NCBI RefSeq assembly: GCF_001715295.1
Contig: NZ_MDKB01000001.1
Span: 208,346-272,345, forward strand
Direction of reading: 5' to 3'
Source: Streptomyces griseus
Lineage (GTDB): Bacteria; Actinomycetota; Actinomycetes; Streptomycetales; Streptomycetaceae
DNA length: 64,000 nt
The notes under the pieces were generated by a model. The model was not told the origin of the DNA. It saw only the letters and a list, made by a program, of their open reading frames with translations, and did no database searches. The stretch's first letter is position 1, and the number at the start of each line of letters is the position of its first letter. Shown here piece by piece: positions 8,050 through 18,763 of the stretch. Position numbers and translations under genes: made by a program.

Positions 8050-9198
8050 TCAGATGACGGGGTCGAGGAGCTGGTCGAAACCGGTGGGCCGGGAGGCGGC
8101 GGGTCCGGAGGCGAGTTCGTCATCGGTGAGCAGGCAGGAGTCGAGCAGTGCGAGCAGCCCCGCCCGGTCGAGGTCCGGGGAGACGAAGACGAGGTGCTGG
8201 CAGCGGTCGCCGTGCTCGGGGTGCCAGTCCACGGCTGCGGCGGTGCGGCGCTCGGCGGGCATCAGCTCCCATGCGGCGTCAGGGAGCGCGGCCATCCACG
8301 GCCCGGCGCTCTCCACGCACAGGGCGCCTCCGGCGGCGTTCCATGCCAGCAGGCTGTCCGGCCGGTCCGCCAGCCAGAACCTGCCCCGGCTGCGGGCTGC
8401 CGCGCAGCACAGATCCTCCAGTGCCTCGTAGAGGCGACCGGCGTGCAACGGGCGGCGGCGGCGCCAGACGAGCGTGCTGATTCCCTCCTCGTCACAGTCG
8501 TGAGGGAGACGGGCACACGCCGGATGCTGTGCGGCCGCCGCAGCGTCCACGTCGAAGCCGGCGACCGCTGTGACCCCCAGCCGGCCGGATGCGACGCCGA
8601 CCTGCTGGGCGCTGGGGTGCAACTGTCGCAGAAGCGCCAGGTCGTCCGGTCCGGTGGCGACGCTGTCGGCGACGGCGAGGACCGGAGCGTACTCCAGCTG
8701 CCGCGCGAAGGTGTCACCGACGGTGCGCTGGTCCGTGGCGGCCGCGGCCAGTCCGGCCTCCGCGAGGTCGTCGCCGTCGGACAGGCACGCCAGGACGAGG
8801 GCGGGATCCACGGCGGTCACCACGTTGGTCAACCGGAAGGCGTCCCCGCCGTGGGCGGCGACGACCTCGGCCATGCTGCGGGGTTCCACGGAATCCCACA
8901 ACTCCACGACGGCCAGGCGGGTGAGGCGGCCGCGGGCCAGCCGCTCCAGTTCGGGCACGAGGTCCTCGCGCAGCGCACAGCAGGCGCAGTCGTTGACCAG
9001 AGGCGTCTCGCCGTAACCGGTCTCGCCCGTGGAGTCGCGGAGGCTCCGCCGCACGGTGCCCGCCGGAGCGGTGGACAGATCGTGATGCACCGCGACGCTG
9101 CCGGAGACCTCGCGCAACAACCGTTCGACCGTGGCACGGCGGGCTTCGGAGTGGAGTCCGGCGACGATCACCACGGGCATCGGCTCGTCGAAAGTCAT
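8050..9198 (-). CDS. COG0523 (CobW-like) family protein with degenerate GTPase motifs
   Basis: This 382-residue protein belongs to the COG0523/CobW metallochaperone family. It keeps the metal-binding CxCC motif ('[12 protein letters not shown]', about residues 80-90) and the C-terminal CobW_C-type domain ending '[10 protein letters not shown]'. The nucleotide-binding parts look lost: the P-loop position reads [10 protein letters not shown] instead of G-x4-GK[ST], and the N-K-x-D segment reads [12 protein letters not shown]. It may therefore bind zinc without hydrolysing GTP. Its stop/start overlap (ATGA) with rpmE and position between C-minus ribosomal genes indicate zinc-starvation expression. 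A role in zinc delivery or sensing is inferred from context. Confidence 0.82.
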   Translation of the reverse strand: MTFDEPMPVVIVAGLHSEARRATVERLLREVSGSVAVHHDLSTAPAGTVRRSLRDSTGETGYGETPLVNDCACCALREDLVPELERLARGRLTRLAVVELWDSVEPRSMAEVVAAHGGDAFRLTNVVTAVDPALVLACLSDGDDLAEAGLAAAATDQRTVGDTFARQLEYAPVLAVADSVATGPDDLALLRQLHPSAQQVGVASGRLGVTAVAGFDVDAAAAAQHPACARLPHDCDEEGISTLVWRRRRPLHAGRLYEALEDLCCAAARSRGRFWLADRPDSLLAWNAAGGALCVESAGPWMAALPDAAWELMPAERRTAAAVDWHPEHGDRCQHLVFVSPDLDRAGLLALLDSCLLTDDELASGPAASRPTGFDQLLDPVI

Positions 9199-9452
9199 CG
9201 GCGGCCCTCGCCCCGTCCGTAGCGACGCTCGAAGCGCTCGACGCGGCCGGCGGTGTCCATCACGCGGGCGGTACCGGTGTAGAAGGGGTGGCTGGCCGAC
9301 GAGATCTCGACGTCGACCACCGGGTAGGTGTGTCCGTCCTCCCAGTCGACGGTCTTGTCGCTGGTCATCGTGGACCGGGTGAGGATGGCGAAATCACCGG
9401 CCTTGTCGCGGAAGACGACCGGGCGGTAGGTGGGGTGGATTCCAGGCTTCAT
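9195..9452 (-). CDS. rpmE2: 50S ribosomal protein bL31 type B, zinc-free
   Basis: This 85-residue protein starts [20 protein letters not shown] and has the type-B block 'SHPFYTG'. It lacks the CxxC of zinc-binding bL31. It lies 48 bp after rpmG and overlaps the COG0523 start by four bases. It is the second gene of the Zur-type operon and replaces zinc-bound bL31 in the 50S subunit when zinc is limiting, as known in Bacillus and Streptomyces. Confidence 0.93.
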   Translation of the reverse strand: MKPGIHPTYRPVVFRDKAGDFAILTRSTMTSDKTVDWEDGHTYPVVDVEISSASHPFYTGTARVMDTAGRVERFERRYGRGEGRR

Positions 9453-9500
9453 GGGTGGGTCTCTCGATCGGGTGCAGGTGTTCGGGCGGGGCCGATGCGG

Positions 9501-9665
9501 TCAGCGTTCCTCGCGGAACTCGACGTGGCGTCGGGCGACGGGGTCGAACTTGCGCAGGACCAGGCGGTCGGGGTGGGTGCGGCGGTTCTTGCGGGTCACA
9601 TACGTGTAGCCGGTTCCGGCGGTGGAGCGGAGCTTGATGATCGGGCGTACCTCGTTGCGGGCCAT
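9501..9665 (-). CDS. rpmG: 50S ribosomal protein bL33, zinc-free paralogue
   Basis: This 54-residue protein starts [20 protein letters not shown] and contains '[20 protein letters not shown]'. It matches bL33 without the zinc cysteines. It is the first gene of the leftward operon, immediately behind the shared Zur-like box. Start ATG is at 9665. It is too short for many gene callers, but conservation is plain. Confidence 0.93.
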   Translation of the reverse strand: MARNEVRPIIKLRSTAGTGYTYVTRKNRRTHPDRLVLRKFDPVARRHVEFREER

Positions 9666-9678
9666 GGCGGGTAGCATA

Positions 9679-9693
9679 CGACAATGATTTCCA
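9679..9693. promoter_or_regulatory. Zur-type operator between divergent ribosomal-protein operons
   Basis: CGACAATGATTTCCA matches 12 of 15 positions of the Fur-family/Zur palindrome TGAAAATGATTTTCA (consensus recalled, not computed), and the AT-rich flank continues to 9704. It sits 14 bp from the rpmG start and 38 bp from the rpmB start, so a single Zur dimer could repress both operons when zinc is plentiful. Confidence 0.7.
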
Positions 9694-9730
9694 TTTTCGA
9701 TAACTCGGTGGAGAGAAAGGCAGGATCCTC

Positions 9731-9967
9731 ATGTCCGCGCACTGCCAGCTGACCGGCGCACGGCCGGCCTTCGGCAAGAAGATCTCCCACTCGCACCGGC
9801 GTACGTCACGCCGGTTCGACCCCAACATCCAGAACAAGCGCTACTGGCTGCCCGGTGAGGGGCGGCACGTCCGCCTGCGGCTGAGCGCCCGGGCCGTGAG
9901 GACCGTGGACGCCATCGGCATCGAGGCCGCCGTCGCCCGGATCCGGGCCCGCGGGGAGCGTGTCTGA
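9731..9967 (+). CDS. rpmB: 50S ribosomal protein bL28, zinc-independent paralogue
   Basis: This 78-residue bL28 has the signature '[27 protein letters not shown]'. It has only one cysteine (residue 5), so no zinc ribbon. The start at 9731 is preceded by AGGA. Its stop overlaps the rpsN start (TGATG at 9965-9969), giving translational coupling. It is divergent from rpmG across the Zur-like box. Confidence 0.93.
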   Translation: MSAHCQLTGARPAFGKKISHSHRRTSRRFDPNIQNKRYWLPGEGRHVRLRLSARAVRTVDAIGIEAAVARIRARGERV

Positions 9968-10272
9968 TGGCGAAGAAGAGCAAGATCGCGAAGAACGACC
10001 GGAGGAAGCGGATCGTGGCGCGTCACGCCCGACGGCGCGCCGAACTCAAGGCCGTCCTGGCGTCTCCGCGCACGACGGCCGAGGCGAAGGCCGCCGCCCG
10101 TGCGGAACTCCGGCGCCAGCCCCGGGACGCGAGCGCGACCCGGGTGCGGAACCGTGACAGCGTCGACGGCCGCCCCCGGGGCCACCTGCGCAGGTTCGGC
10201 CTCTCCCGGCTGAACGTACGGGCCCAGGCCCATGCCGGTCACCTGCCGGGGGTGACGAAGTCCTCATGGTGA
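9967..10272 (+). CDS. rpsN: 30S ribosomal protein uS14, zinc-free paralogue
   Basis: This 101-residue long-form uS14 starts [20 protein letters not shown] and carries '[25 protein letters not shown]' near the C-terminus. The length and lack of the CxxC...CxxC motif mark the C-minus form. It is coupled to rpmB by a one-base overlap. A strong hairpin follows 10 bp after the stop. Confidence 0.93.
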   Translation: MAKKSKIAKNDRRKRIVARHARRRAELKAVLASPRTTAEAKAAARAELRRQPRDASATRVRNRDSVDGRPRGHLRRFGLSRLNVRAQAHAGHLPGVTKSSW

Positions 10273-10281
10273 ATGACCCGG

Positions 10282-10317
10282 GGTGTGGGGGCGGCACCTT
10301 TGTGGTGCCCCCACACC
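10282..10317. terminator. Bidirectional terminator between rpsN and the ACP gene
   Basis: A GGTGTGGGGG...CCCCCACACC stem with an inner GCACC/GGTGC pair and a short TTTGT loop lies 10 bp past rpsN. It is also 52 bp past the convergent ACP gene, so it may serve both. Confidence 0.7.
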
Positions 10318-10368
10318 GTGGTGTGCCGCCACCGCACAGGTCGGGGCGGGGTTCCGGTCGCCGTGGGC

Positions 10369-10626
10369 CTACTCCGCCGGGGTCCCCGTGCGGGCGGCGA
10401 GGAAGTCCGCGCTCGCCGACAGCGTGGTGAGCTCCGGTGAGTCCTCGTCGTCGATGCGGATACCGGCGCGGTCGCCGAGCGTCTCGACGAAGCTCAGGAA
10501 GTCCAGTGAGTCCATGTCGAGTGCCTCGCGGAACAGGTCGTCGGGCCCGAGCCCGGTGAGGTCGGCGTCGGGGACGGTGGAGGCGAGTGATTCCTCGACG
10601 ACCTCGAGTGCTTCGGCGCGGTTCAT
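10369..10626 (-). CDS. Stand-alone acyl carrier protein
   Basis: This 85-residue acyl carrier protein starts MNRAEALEVVEESLASTVPD and has the phosphopantetheine site DMDSLDFLSF, with Ser at residue 40. Its ATG overlaps the E2 stop by four bases (ATGA at 10623-10626), so it is made together with the E1/E2 subunits. ACPs are not part of ordinary pyruvate dehydrogenase operons. The coupling suggests that the complex loads its acyl group on this ACP rather than only on CoA, as in pathways that divert two-carbon units from 2-oxoacid dehydrogenase-like enzymes. That role is inferred. No PPTase is nearby. Confidence 0.85.
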   Translation of the reverse strand: MNRAEALEVVEESLASTVPDADLTGLGPDDLFREALDMDSLDFLSFVETLGDRAGIRIDDEDSPELTTLSASADFLAARTGTPAE

Positions 10627-12005
10627 GACTCCTCCGGTTTCTGCAAGAGGCGCTCGACCGCCGTCAGGTAGCGGGCTCCGACCGCACCGTCCGTCGCTCG
10701 GTGGTCCGCCGACAGGGTGGCCGTGACGACGGGCCGGACCCCGAGCAGGCCGTCGACGGCCCACGGCCGGTCGCTGATCCGCCCGAAGCCGACCAGGGCC
10801 ACCTGCGGAGGGTGGATCAGGCCGAAGACGGTTTCCACACCCTGATCGCCGAGGTTGGTGACCGTGAGGGTGGATCCGGAGACCTCGGACCCGCGCAGCC
10901 TGCCCGTGCGGGCACGGGAGACGACGTCCTTCAGGGCGGTCATCAGCTGAGGCAGTGCGAGAGTGTCGGCGTCGTGGAGAACGGGAGCGACGAGCCCGCC
11001 GCCGCGCAGGGACACCGCGACCCCGAGGTGGACGCCGTCGCCGGCCGTGAAGTGGTCGTCGGTCCAGAAGCCGTTGAGCTCGGGGACCTCCCGGGCGGCG
11101 CGGGCCGCAGCCTTGAGCAGCAGGGCCGCGGGGAGCAGCCGCTCGGCCACGGCACTGCGCCGGTTGTGCTCGTGCAGCCAGCTCATCGCGGCGGCCATGT
11201 CGATGGTGGTGGACAGATAGTAGTGCGGGATGTCCCGGTTGGCGCGGGTCATCAGTCCGGCGATCGCCTGGCGCATCGAGGCCCCCCGCTCCTCGGCCGG
11301 ACGCACCGGTGGGGCGCTGCGGCGCGGGCGCGGCGCCGCGGTTGCCGTTCCCCGGGCCGCCTTGCGCACATCGGCGGCGCGGACCGCGCCGTCCCTGCCC
11401 GTTCCCGTCACCGTGGCCGGATCGACGTCCAGTTCGGCGGCGAGCCGTCGGGCGAGCGGGGTGCTCCGTACGCGCGACGGCTGCGCGACGGCTCCGGCGG
11501 CTGCGGTCGCCTCTTCGACATCGCTTCGGGTGACGCGGCCTCCGGGCCCGGATCCTCGGAGGTTCTCCAGGTCCACGCCGCTGCGTTCCGCGAGGTGCCG
11601 GAGCAGGGGGCCCGTCCCGGTGGGCCCATGCACGGGGGCGTCTGGGGGCACGGGCACCGGAACCCGCTGGGGTTCGGGTGGGGCGGACGTCGGGGGCGGC
11701 GGCCGGAGCGGTCGTCCGGTTTCGTCCCCCTCGGTCCCACGAGGCTTCTCCGGTTCCTCCGGTCGTTCCCCGGTCGGCTCGATCAGCGCCAGCGGCGTGC
11801 CGACCGGCACCGTCGTACCCGGTTCGACGAGCAGTTCGCCCATCGTCCCGGTCTCGAAGCACTCCACCTCGATGGTGGACTTCGCGGTCTCGACGACCGC
11901 GACCGGATCGCCTTTGCGGACCGGCTCACCGGGCCGGACCAGCCATTCCTGGAGTGTGCCCTCGTCCATGTCGGCGCCCAGGGACGGCATGGTGAACTCG
12001 GCCAT
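10623..12005 (-). CDS. 2-oxoacid dehydrogenase E2, dihydrolipoamide acyltransferase
   Basis: This 460-residue E2 has an N-terminal lipoyl domain with lysine 42 in 'ETAKSTIEVE' and a proline-rich linker. It carries two peripheral-subunit-binding domains in tandem ('LLRHLAERSGVDLENLRGSG' and 'PLARRLAAELDVDPATVTGTG'; most E2s have one). The catalytic domain ends in DHRATDGAVGA, which holds the active-site His and Asp. It transfers the acyl group from E1-bound lipoamide to CoA or, given the coupled gene, possibly to the ACP. It starts 3 bp after the E1beta stop. No E3 (lipoamide dehydrogenase) gene is in the window, so E3 must be shared. Confidence 0.9.
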   Translation of the reverse strand: MAEFTMPSLGADMDEGTLQEWLVRPGEPVRKGDPVAVVETAKSTIEVECFETGTMGELLVEPGTTVPVGTPLALIEPTGERPEEPEKPRGTEGDETGRPLRPPPPTSAPPEPQRVPVPVPPDAPVHGPTGTGPLLRHLAERSGVDLENLRGSGPGGRVTRSDVEEATAAAGAVAQPSRVRSTPLARRLAAELDVDPATVTGTGRDGAVRAADVRKAARGTATAAPRPRRSAPPVRPAEERGASMRQAIAGLMTRANRDIPHYYLSTTIDMAAAMSWLHEHNRRSAVAERLLPAALLLKAAARAAREVPELNGFWTDDHFTAGDGVHLGVAVSLRGGGLVAPVLHDADTLALPQLMTALKDVVSRARTGRLRGSEVSGSTLTVTNLGDQGVETVFGLIHPPQVALVGFGRISDRPWAVDGLLGVRPVVTATLSADHRATDGAVGARYLTAVERLLQKPEES

Positions 12006-12008
12006 AGG

Positions 12009-13007
<999 letters not shown>

Positions 13008-13008
13008 G

Positions 13009-14109
13009 TCACCTCACCTCCGCCGAGGAGATCGAGGCACTGGTGACGTGACGGAGCAGGTTCTCGACCGGCTCCTCCGGCGCCTCTGCCGCCGCGTCGA
13101 CGGCGCGGTCGATCTCGTCGGTGACCTGGCGCTCGATCCGGGCCAGCTCCGCATCCTCCAGCTCGCCGTTCTCGCGCATGCGCTCCGTGAGCCGGCCGAT
13201 CGGGTCCCGGCCCTTCCACTGCTCGACCTCCGTCCTGTCCCGGTAGCGGTCCGGGTCGTACATGGAGTGGGCGCGGAAGCGGTAGGTGCGCAGCTCCAGG
13301 AAGTGCGGTCCCGCACCCGCCCGTACGGCTTCGGTGGCCCGACGGGCCGCGTCCTCGACGGCTTCGACGTCCATGCCGTCCACGGCCCAGGCCACCATCC
13401 CGTAGGACGCGGCGCGCATGGCCAGGTCGGTCTGCGCCTCGTGCCGTTCGATGCCCGTACCCATGGCGTAGAGGTTGTTCTCGCACACGAGCAGGAGGGG
13501 CAGATTCCACAGGGCCGCGAGGTTCGCGGTCTCGTGGAACTCGCCCTCGGCGAAGGCTCCGTCGCCGAAGAAGCAGCAGGTGACGTGCTCCTGCCCGCGC
13601 ATGCGGTCGGCGAGGGCGAGCCCCGCGGCCAGCGGGAGACCGCCGGCGACGATCGCGTTGCCCCCGTAGAAGCGGCGGCTCGCGTCGAACAGGTGCATCG
13701 ACCCGCCACGGCCCCCGCTGCAGCCGGTCGTCCTGCCGTGCATCTCGGCCATGACAGCCTCGGCCGGGATGCCGCGGGCCAGCGCGTGGCCGTGCTCCCG
13801 GTAGGTGGAGACGACGGCGTCTTCCGGTCCCAGCGCCTCGTTGACGCCCACGGCGACGGCCTCCTCACCGATGTACAGGTGGACGAAGCCGCGGATCTTC
13901 GCGGCGCTGTACAGCTCCACGCACCGTTCCTCGAAGCGCCGGATGCGCAGCATCGCCGTCAGCAGGCCCGTCCTGCGCGCTCCGCGCCCGGTGTCCGGCC
14001 GGTCGGCGGGACGCCGGGTCTTCGCGCCGCGCTTCCTCGTCGCGGCCTTCTTCGCGGATGTCCCGGTGGTGGCCGCACTACGGGTACCGGGAGCGCGGGC
14101 TGTGCTCAT
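13009..14109 (-). CDS. 2-oxoacid dehydrogenase E1 component, alpha subunit
   Basis: This 366-residue E1alpha has the thiamine-diphosphate motif [17 protein letters not shown]...CENN, the '[14 protein letters not shown]' region and '[12 protein letters not shown]'. The first 45 residues are a Lys/Arg/Thr-rich leader before the conserved domain. A shorter start cannot be excluded, but the ATG at 14109 overlaps the stop of the upstream synthetase (ATGA), which favours it. PdhA-type motifs suggest pyruvate or a branched 2-oxoacid as substrate; the actual one is unknown. Confidence 0.9.
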   Translation of the reverse strand: MSTARAPGTRSAATTGTSAKKAATRKRGAKTRRPADRPDTGRGARRTGLLTAMLRIRRFEERCVELYSAAKIRGFVHLYIGEEAVAVGVNEALGPEDAVVSTYREHGHALARGIPAEAVMAEMHGRTTGCSGGRGGSMHLFDASRRFYGGNAIVAGGLPLAAGLALADRMRGQEHVTCCFFGDGAFAEGEFHETANLAALWNLPLLLVCENNLYAMGTGIERHEAQTDLAMRAASYGMVAWAVDGMDVEAVEDAARRATEAVRAGAGPHFLELRTYRFRAHSMYDPDRYRDRTEVEQWKGRDPIGRLTERMRENGELEDAELARIERQVTDEIDRAVDAAAEAPEEPVENLLRHVTSASISSAEVR

Positions 14110-15896
14110 GCGGATCCCTCCAAGGTGGACACGTCGCCCTCGGGCAGCCCGAGTTCGCGGGCGCGCAGCAGCCGGCGCATGACCTTGCCACTACGGGTCT
14201 TGGGCAGGTTCTGGTCGAACGCGATCTCCCGGGGCGCGACGGCCGGGCCCAGTCTGCGGCGGGAGAAGGCCAGCAGCTCCCGTTCCAGCTCCGGGGTCGG
14301 CCCGACGCCGGGGCGCAGCGACACGAAGGCCTTGACGATGTTCCCGGCGACGGGGTCCGGCCGGCCGATCACTCCGGCCTCCGCCACCGCCGAGTGCTCC
14401 ATCAGCGCGCTCTCCACCTCGAACGGGCCGATCAGGTGCCCGGCGGACTTGATGACGTCGTCGGCGCGGCCCACGAACCAGTACCAGCCGTCCGCGTCCC
14501 GCCGCACCAGGTCGCCGGTCAGATACCAGCCGTCGGCGAAGGCGGCCTCGTACCGTTCCCTGTCGTGCAGGTAGCCGCGGAACATCGACGGCCAGCCCGG
14601 CCGCAGAGCCAACTCGCCTTCCTCGTCCGGGCTCTCCACCTCCGTGACGTGGCCGTCGGTGACCCGTGCCCGGCCGTCCTCGCCTCGCCGCAGCACCACC
14701 GCCTCGACACCGGGCAGCGGGCGGCCCATCGAACCGGGCCGGATGGCGCAGGCCGGGAAGTTCGCGATCATGATGCTTCCGGTCTCCGTCTGCCACCAGT
14801 TGTCGTGCACCGGCAGACCCAGCACGTCCTCGCCCCACAGGACCGCCTCGGGGTTGAGGGGCTCGCCCACGGAGGCGATGAAGCGCAGGGCGGACAGGTC
14901 GTACGCACGCGGCAGGTCGTACGGGCCCTCGCGGGGGGTGGCGCGCATCAGCATCCGCAGGGCCGTGGGCGCGGTGTACCAGACACCGACCCGTTGCTCG
15001 CCGAGGATCCGGTACCAGCGCCGGGCGTCGTAGTCGCCTTCGTCGACGACCACGGTCACGCCGTGGGCGAGCGGGGCGATGACGCCGTACGACATGCCGG
15101 TGACCCAGCCGGGATCGGCGGTGCACCAGTACGTGTCCTCGGGATGCAGGTCGAGCGCGTACGCAGCCGTGGCGTGGTGGGCGACCACCGCCTCGTGGAC
15201 GTGGACCGCGCCTTTGGGGGTGCCGGTGGTGCCGCTGGTGAAGTGCAGCAGTGCCATGTCCTCGGGCGAGGTCGGCGGGACGGCGAAGGTGTCCGCGGCG
15301 GCGGACATCAGCGCGTCGAAGGAGACCGTGCCGGGCAGCTCCCCGGCACCCGGGCCGACGATGACCACGTGTTCCAGCCCGGGCAGCGACGGCCTGCGGG
15401 CGGCCACCTTCCGCCGGTACAGGGCCGCGGTGGTGACCAGGACGCGGGCGTCGCCCAGGCGCAGCCGCTGCTCGACCGGGTCGGGCCCGAACGCGGAGAA
15501 CAGCGGGCACAGCACGCCGGTGTTCTTCAGCGTGCCCAGCACCGCGGTGTAGAGCTCGGGGCAGCGCCCGAGCAGGGTGAAGACCCGGTCGCCACGGCCG
15601 ACGCCGAGCGCGCCCAGGACGTTGGCGAAGCGGGCCGTCCGGCGTGCCAGCTCGGCGTAGGTGACCGTCGAGACGGTGTTGTCGCGGGCGACGCACCGGA
15701 GCGCGACCCTGTCGCCGTGGTCCGAGAACGCGTGCCGGTCGACGGCCTCGTACGCCATGTTCAGCCCGCCACCCGGCAGACCGGCCAGCGCGGAGCGCGC
15801 CTGCGACCAGGTGAAGTCGGCACGCGCCCGGTCGTAGTCCACGAGGTTCGGCGCGACCTGGTGTGCGGCCTCTTCACGCATGGTCTCCCGGGCCAT
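14106..15896 (-). CDS. acsA: Acetyl-CoA synthetase / AMP-forming acyl-CoA ligase
   Basis: This 596-residue ANL-family ligase has the P-loop [14 protein letters not shown], '[10 protein letters not shown]' and '[12 protein letters not shown]', and a C-terminal '[12 protein letters not shown]' whose lysine is the usual acetylation-control site. It activates acetate (or a small acid) with ATP and CoA. The start at 15896 ([11 protein letters not shown]) lies 5 nt after GGGAGGAG; an ATG 18 nt upstream would place that ribosome binding site inside the gene. It is the first gene of the acsA-E1alpha-E1beta-E2-ACP operon. Its presence suggests the operon can also feed or recycle acetyl units. Confidence 0.88.
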   Translation of the reverse strand: MARETMREEAAHQVAPNLVDYDRARADFTWSQARSALAGLPGGGLNMAYEAVDRHAFSDHGDRVALRCVARDNTVSTVTYAELARRTARFANVLGALGVGRGDRVFTLLGRCPELYTAVLGTLKNTGVLCPLFSAFGPDPVEQRLRLGDARVLVTTAALYRRKVAARRPSLPGLEHVVIVGPGAGELPGTVSFDALMSAAADTFAVPPTSPEDMALLHFTSGTTGTPKGAVHVHEAVVAHHATAAYALDLHPEDTYWCTADPGWVTGMSYGVIAPLAHGVTVVVDEGDYDARRWYRILGEQRVGVWYTAPTALRMLMRATPREGPYDLPRAYDLSALRFIASVGEPLNPEAVLWGEDVLGLPVHDNWWQTETGSIMIANFPACAIRPGSMGRPLPGVEAVVLRRGEDGRARVTDGHVTEVESPDEEGELALRPGWPSMFRGYLHDRERYEAAFADGWYLTGDLVRRDADGWYWFVGRADDVIKSAGHLIGPFEVESALMEHSAVAEAGVIGRPDPVAGNIVKAFVSLRPGVGPTPELERELLAFSRRRLGPAVAPREIAFDQNLPKTRSGKVMRRLLRARELGLPEGDVSTLEGSA

Positions 15897-16075
15897 GGGC
15901 GCTCCTCCCGACACCTTCCGCTGGGAGCCGCCGGGTTACGGCTCCTCAGGCGCCGCGGCCGGCTCGGTCCCGCCCGGCTCGGCCGCACCGTCGCCTCACC
16001 TCCATGGCACTCCTCGCCTCCGGCGGGGTCAAGGGCCGAACGGTGCCGGGGCCGGGGTGCCGACCGGTCCCGGCG

Positions 16076-18763
16076 TCAGGGCACGCTGACGCGTACCGCG
16101 GTGACCTTGTACTCGGGGCAGGACGTGACCGTGTCCGCATGGCCGGAGGTGAGCCGGTTCACTCCGCTCGCGGGGAAGTGGAAGGAGCAGAAGACCTGAC
16201 CGGGGGCCGTCCGTTCGCTGACCCGGGCCACGAGCCGGGCCCGTCCGTGACGGCTCTCCACGGTGACCTCGGCGCCCTCCGGCAGTCCGTAGCGCACGGC
16301 GTCGTGGGGGTGGAGGTCGAGGAAGTCGACCGGGTCGAGCTGGAGATTGCCGTCCCGGCGGGTCATGCTGCCGGAGTTGTAGTGGGCCCAGCGCCGCCCG
16401 GTGACCAGCACCAGCGGATAGTCGGCGTCGGGTTGTTCGCCGGGTGGGAGGTAAGGGGGCGCGGCAAGGTGGGCCCGCCCGTCCGGCGTGGCGAACCTCT
16501 CCGTGTACAGCCTGGCTTCGCCCGGGCGGCCGGGGTCCGGGCAGGGCCACGGGACGGCGCCCTCGCGGTCCAGCCGGTCGTGGGAGAGACCGGCGAAGGC
16601 GGGCGCGATCCGTGCGCACTCGGCGAGAGCGTCGGCCGGAGTCGGGCAGCCGAGGTCGACGCCCAGGTGGGAGGCGACGGCCTTGACGACCTCGAAGTCG
16701 CTACGGGCCTCTCCCGGCGGGGGGACGGCGGGGCGGACCCGCTGGAACCGTCGGTCGAAGTTGACGAAGGTGCCGTCCTTCTCCAGCCAGGACGCGACCG
16801 GAAGTACCACGTCCGCGTGGCGGGCGGTCCCGGAGAGGAACAGTTCGTTGCACACGACGAGCGGGCAGGCGTCCAGCGCCTGCGCCACGCGGTTCGCGTC
16901 GGGGTCGGTGGCGCGGACGTCCTCGCCGATCACCCACAGGGCCCGCAGATCCCCGGCCCTGGCCGCGGCGAACATGTCCGGGATCCGCAGACCCGGCCGG
17001 TCCGGGACCGGTACGCCCCACACCGCCTCGGCCCGGGACCGTGCGGCCGGGTCGGTGACCCTGCCGTAGCCGGGCAGGAGGTCGGGCAGCGCGCCCATGT
17101 CGGAGGCGCCCTGGACGTTGTTCTGGCCACGCAGCGGATTGACCCCGTATCCGCGGTCGGTGCCCACGGCGCCCCGGAGGATCGCCAGGTTGGCCAGCGA
17201 CCTCACCCCGTCCGTGCCGTGCAGGTGTTCGGTGACGCCCAGACCGTAGACGATCGCCGGACGTGCGGAGCGGCCGTAGAGCCGGGCGGCGGCGACCAGA
17301 TCCGCGGCGGGCACCCCCGTGATGTCCGCGACCCGGCCGGGCGGGTAGTCGTCCAGCAGTTCGGTGAGCTCCGGCAGACCGGCGGCACGCTCGCGCAGGA
17401 ACGCCTCGTCGGCCAGTCCTTCGGACAGCAGGATGTGGGCGAGCCCGTGGAAGAGCGCGACGTTGGTGCCGGGGCGGGGCCGCAGATGCACGTCGGCGTG
17501 CCGGGCGAGGCCGACGCTACGGGGATCGGCGACGATCAGCTTCGCCCCGTGCAGTACGCGTCCGAGCAGTCGCGCCCCGACCACCGGATGTGCTTCGGCG
17601 GGGTTGGCCCCGACCACCAGCAGGCAGTCGGCCCGCTCCACGTCGTCGAAGCTGTCGGTCCCGCCGGAGAGGCCGAAGGAGGCGGTCAGACCGGCCGCGG
17701 ACGGGGAGTGGCAGAGGCGCGAGCAGTTGTCCACGTTGTTCGTGCCGATGACCACCCGCATGAACTTCTGGACGAGGTAGTTCTCCTCGTCGGTGGCACG
17801 GGCCGAGGAGATCGCCGCCACGGCGTCCGGCCCGCCGGCGTCGACGGCCGCGCGCAGCCCCCGGGCGATGTGGCCGAGGGCCTCGTCCCAGCCGACCGGC
17901 TCCAGGGCGCCGCCGCGTCGCACGAGGGGCCGGGTGAGCCGTTCGGGGGAGGTGAGGAATCCGTGGGCGAAGCGCCCCTTGACGCATGCGTGCCCCTGGT
18001 TGACGGGGCCGTCCCGGGCGGGCAGGACCGCCGTCACCTCGCCGTCGCGGGTGACCACGTCCAGCGCGCACCCCACCCCGCAGTAACCGCACGTGGTGCG
18101 CGTCCGGGCCTCCGCCGGGGGCATCCCGGAGGTGAGCCCGCGCGCCGGACCCGGCTCGGTGATCGCCCCGGTGGGACACGTGTCGACGCAGCCGCCGCAT
18201 GCCACACAGTCCGACTCGGCCCAGGGGCCGCCGGTACCCGGGGCCACGACGGTGTCGGCGCCCCGCCCCACCAGCGTGAGGGCGAAGGTGCCCTGCACCT
18301 CGGCGCACATACGGACACACCGGCCGCAGGCGATGCACAGGTCCCGGTCGAGGTGGACGTACGGGTGGGAGTCGTCCCCGCCCCGGCCCCCGGTGCCGCG
18401 GGCCGCGTCGGGGCCGATCCCCATCGACCGGCAGACATGCGCCAGCTCGCTCGGCGTGCCGTCGGCGAGGGCGCGGGACGGCAGCGCGGAGACGAGCACC
18501 TCCACCGCCTCCCGGCGCAGCTGCCGGAGGTCGTCGGTGGCGGTATCGACACGGGCGCCGGGCGCGGCCGGGGTCACACACGCCGCCGCGATCCTCCCGT
18601 CGGCCCGCACCAGGCACGTACGGCACGATCCGGCCGGGCTGAGCCGGTCGTCGGAGCAGAGCGCGGGCAACTCCGCTCCGGCCGCCCGCACCGCCGCCAG
18701 CAGCGAGATCCCCTCGGGCACGGTCACGCCCGAGCCGTCCACCTCGATCTCGATCCCGCTCAC
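16076..18763 (-). CDS. fdhF: Formate dehydrogenase alpha subunit (molybdopterin, NAD-type)
   Basis: This 895-residue subunit has an N-terminal [2Fe-2S] domain (cysteines 36, 47, 50 and 62), ferredoxin-type [4Fe-4S] clusters ('DLCIACGRCVRMC', 'DCVACGGCVDTCPTGA'), a Mo-enzyme [4Fe-4S] motif 'TCGYCGVGCALD', and a bis-MGD catalytic domain. The metal ligand is cysteine in 'CSRLCHSPSAAG', not selenocysteine. It oxidises formate to CO2 and passes electrons to the diaphorase subunit encoded upstream. The start is GTG at 18763, overlapping that gene's stop (GTGA). Earlier starts would overlap the diaphorase gene widely. No fdhD sulfurtransferase lies in the window. Confidence 0.9.
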   Translation of the reverse strand: MSGIEIEVDGSGVTVPEGISLLAAVRAAGAELPALCSDDRLSPAGSCRTCLVRADGRIAAACVTPAAPGARVDTATDDLRQLRREAVEVLVSALPSRALADGTPSELAHVCRSMGIGPDAARGTGGRGGDDSHPYVHLDRDLCIACGRCVRMCAEVQGTFALTLVGRGADTVVAPGTGGPWAESDCVACGGCVDTCPTGAITEPGPARGLTSGMPPAEARTRTTCGYCGVGCALDVVTRDGEVTAVLPARDGPVNQGHACVKGRFAHGFLTSPERLTRPLVRRGGALEPVGWDEALGHIARGLRAAVDAGGPDAVAAISSARATDEENYLVQKFMRVVIGTNNVDNCSRLCHSPSAAGLTASFGLSGGTDSFDDVERADCLLVVGANPAEAHPVVGARLLGRVLHGAKLIVADPRSVGLARHADVHLRPRPGTNVALFHGLAHILLSEGLADEAFLRERAAGLPELTELLDDYPPGRVADITGVPAADLVAAARLYGRSARPAIVYGLGVTEHLHGTDGVRSLANLAILRGAVGTDRGYGVNPLRGQNNVQGASDMGALPDLLPGYGRVTDPAARSRAEAVWGVPVPDRPGLRIPDMFAAARAGDLRALWVIGEDVRATDPDANRVAQALDACPLVVCNELFLSGTARHADVVLPVASWLEKDGTFVNFDRRFQRVRPAVPPPGEARSDFEVVKAVASHLGVDLGCPTPADALAECARIAPAFAGLSHDRLDREGAVPWPCPDPGRPGEARLYTERFATPDGRAHLAAPPYLPPGEQPDADYPLVLVTGRRWAHYNSGSMTRRDGNLQLDPVDFLDLHPHDAVRYGLPEGAEVTVESRHGRARLVARVSERTAPGQVFCSFHFPASGVNRLTSGHADTVTSCPEYKVTAVRVSVP

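Noticed and set aside
9960..10157. Alternative frame at the rpmB/rpsN junction
   Set aside because: The rpsN frame shows a conserved uS14 sequence; the alternative has none.
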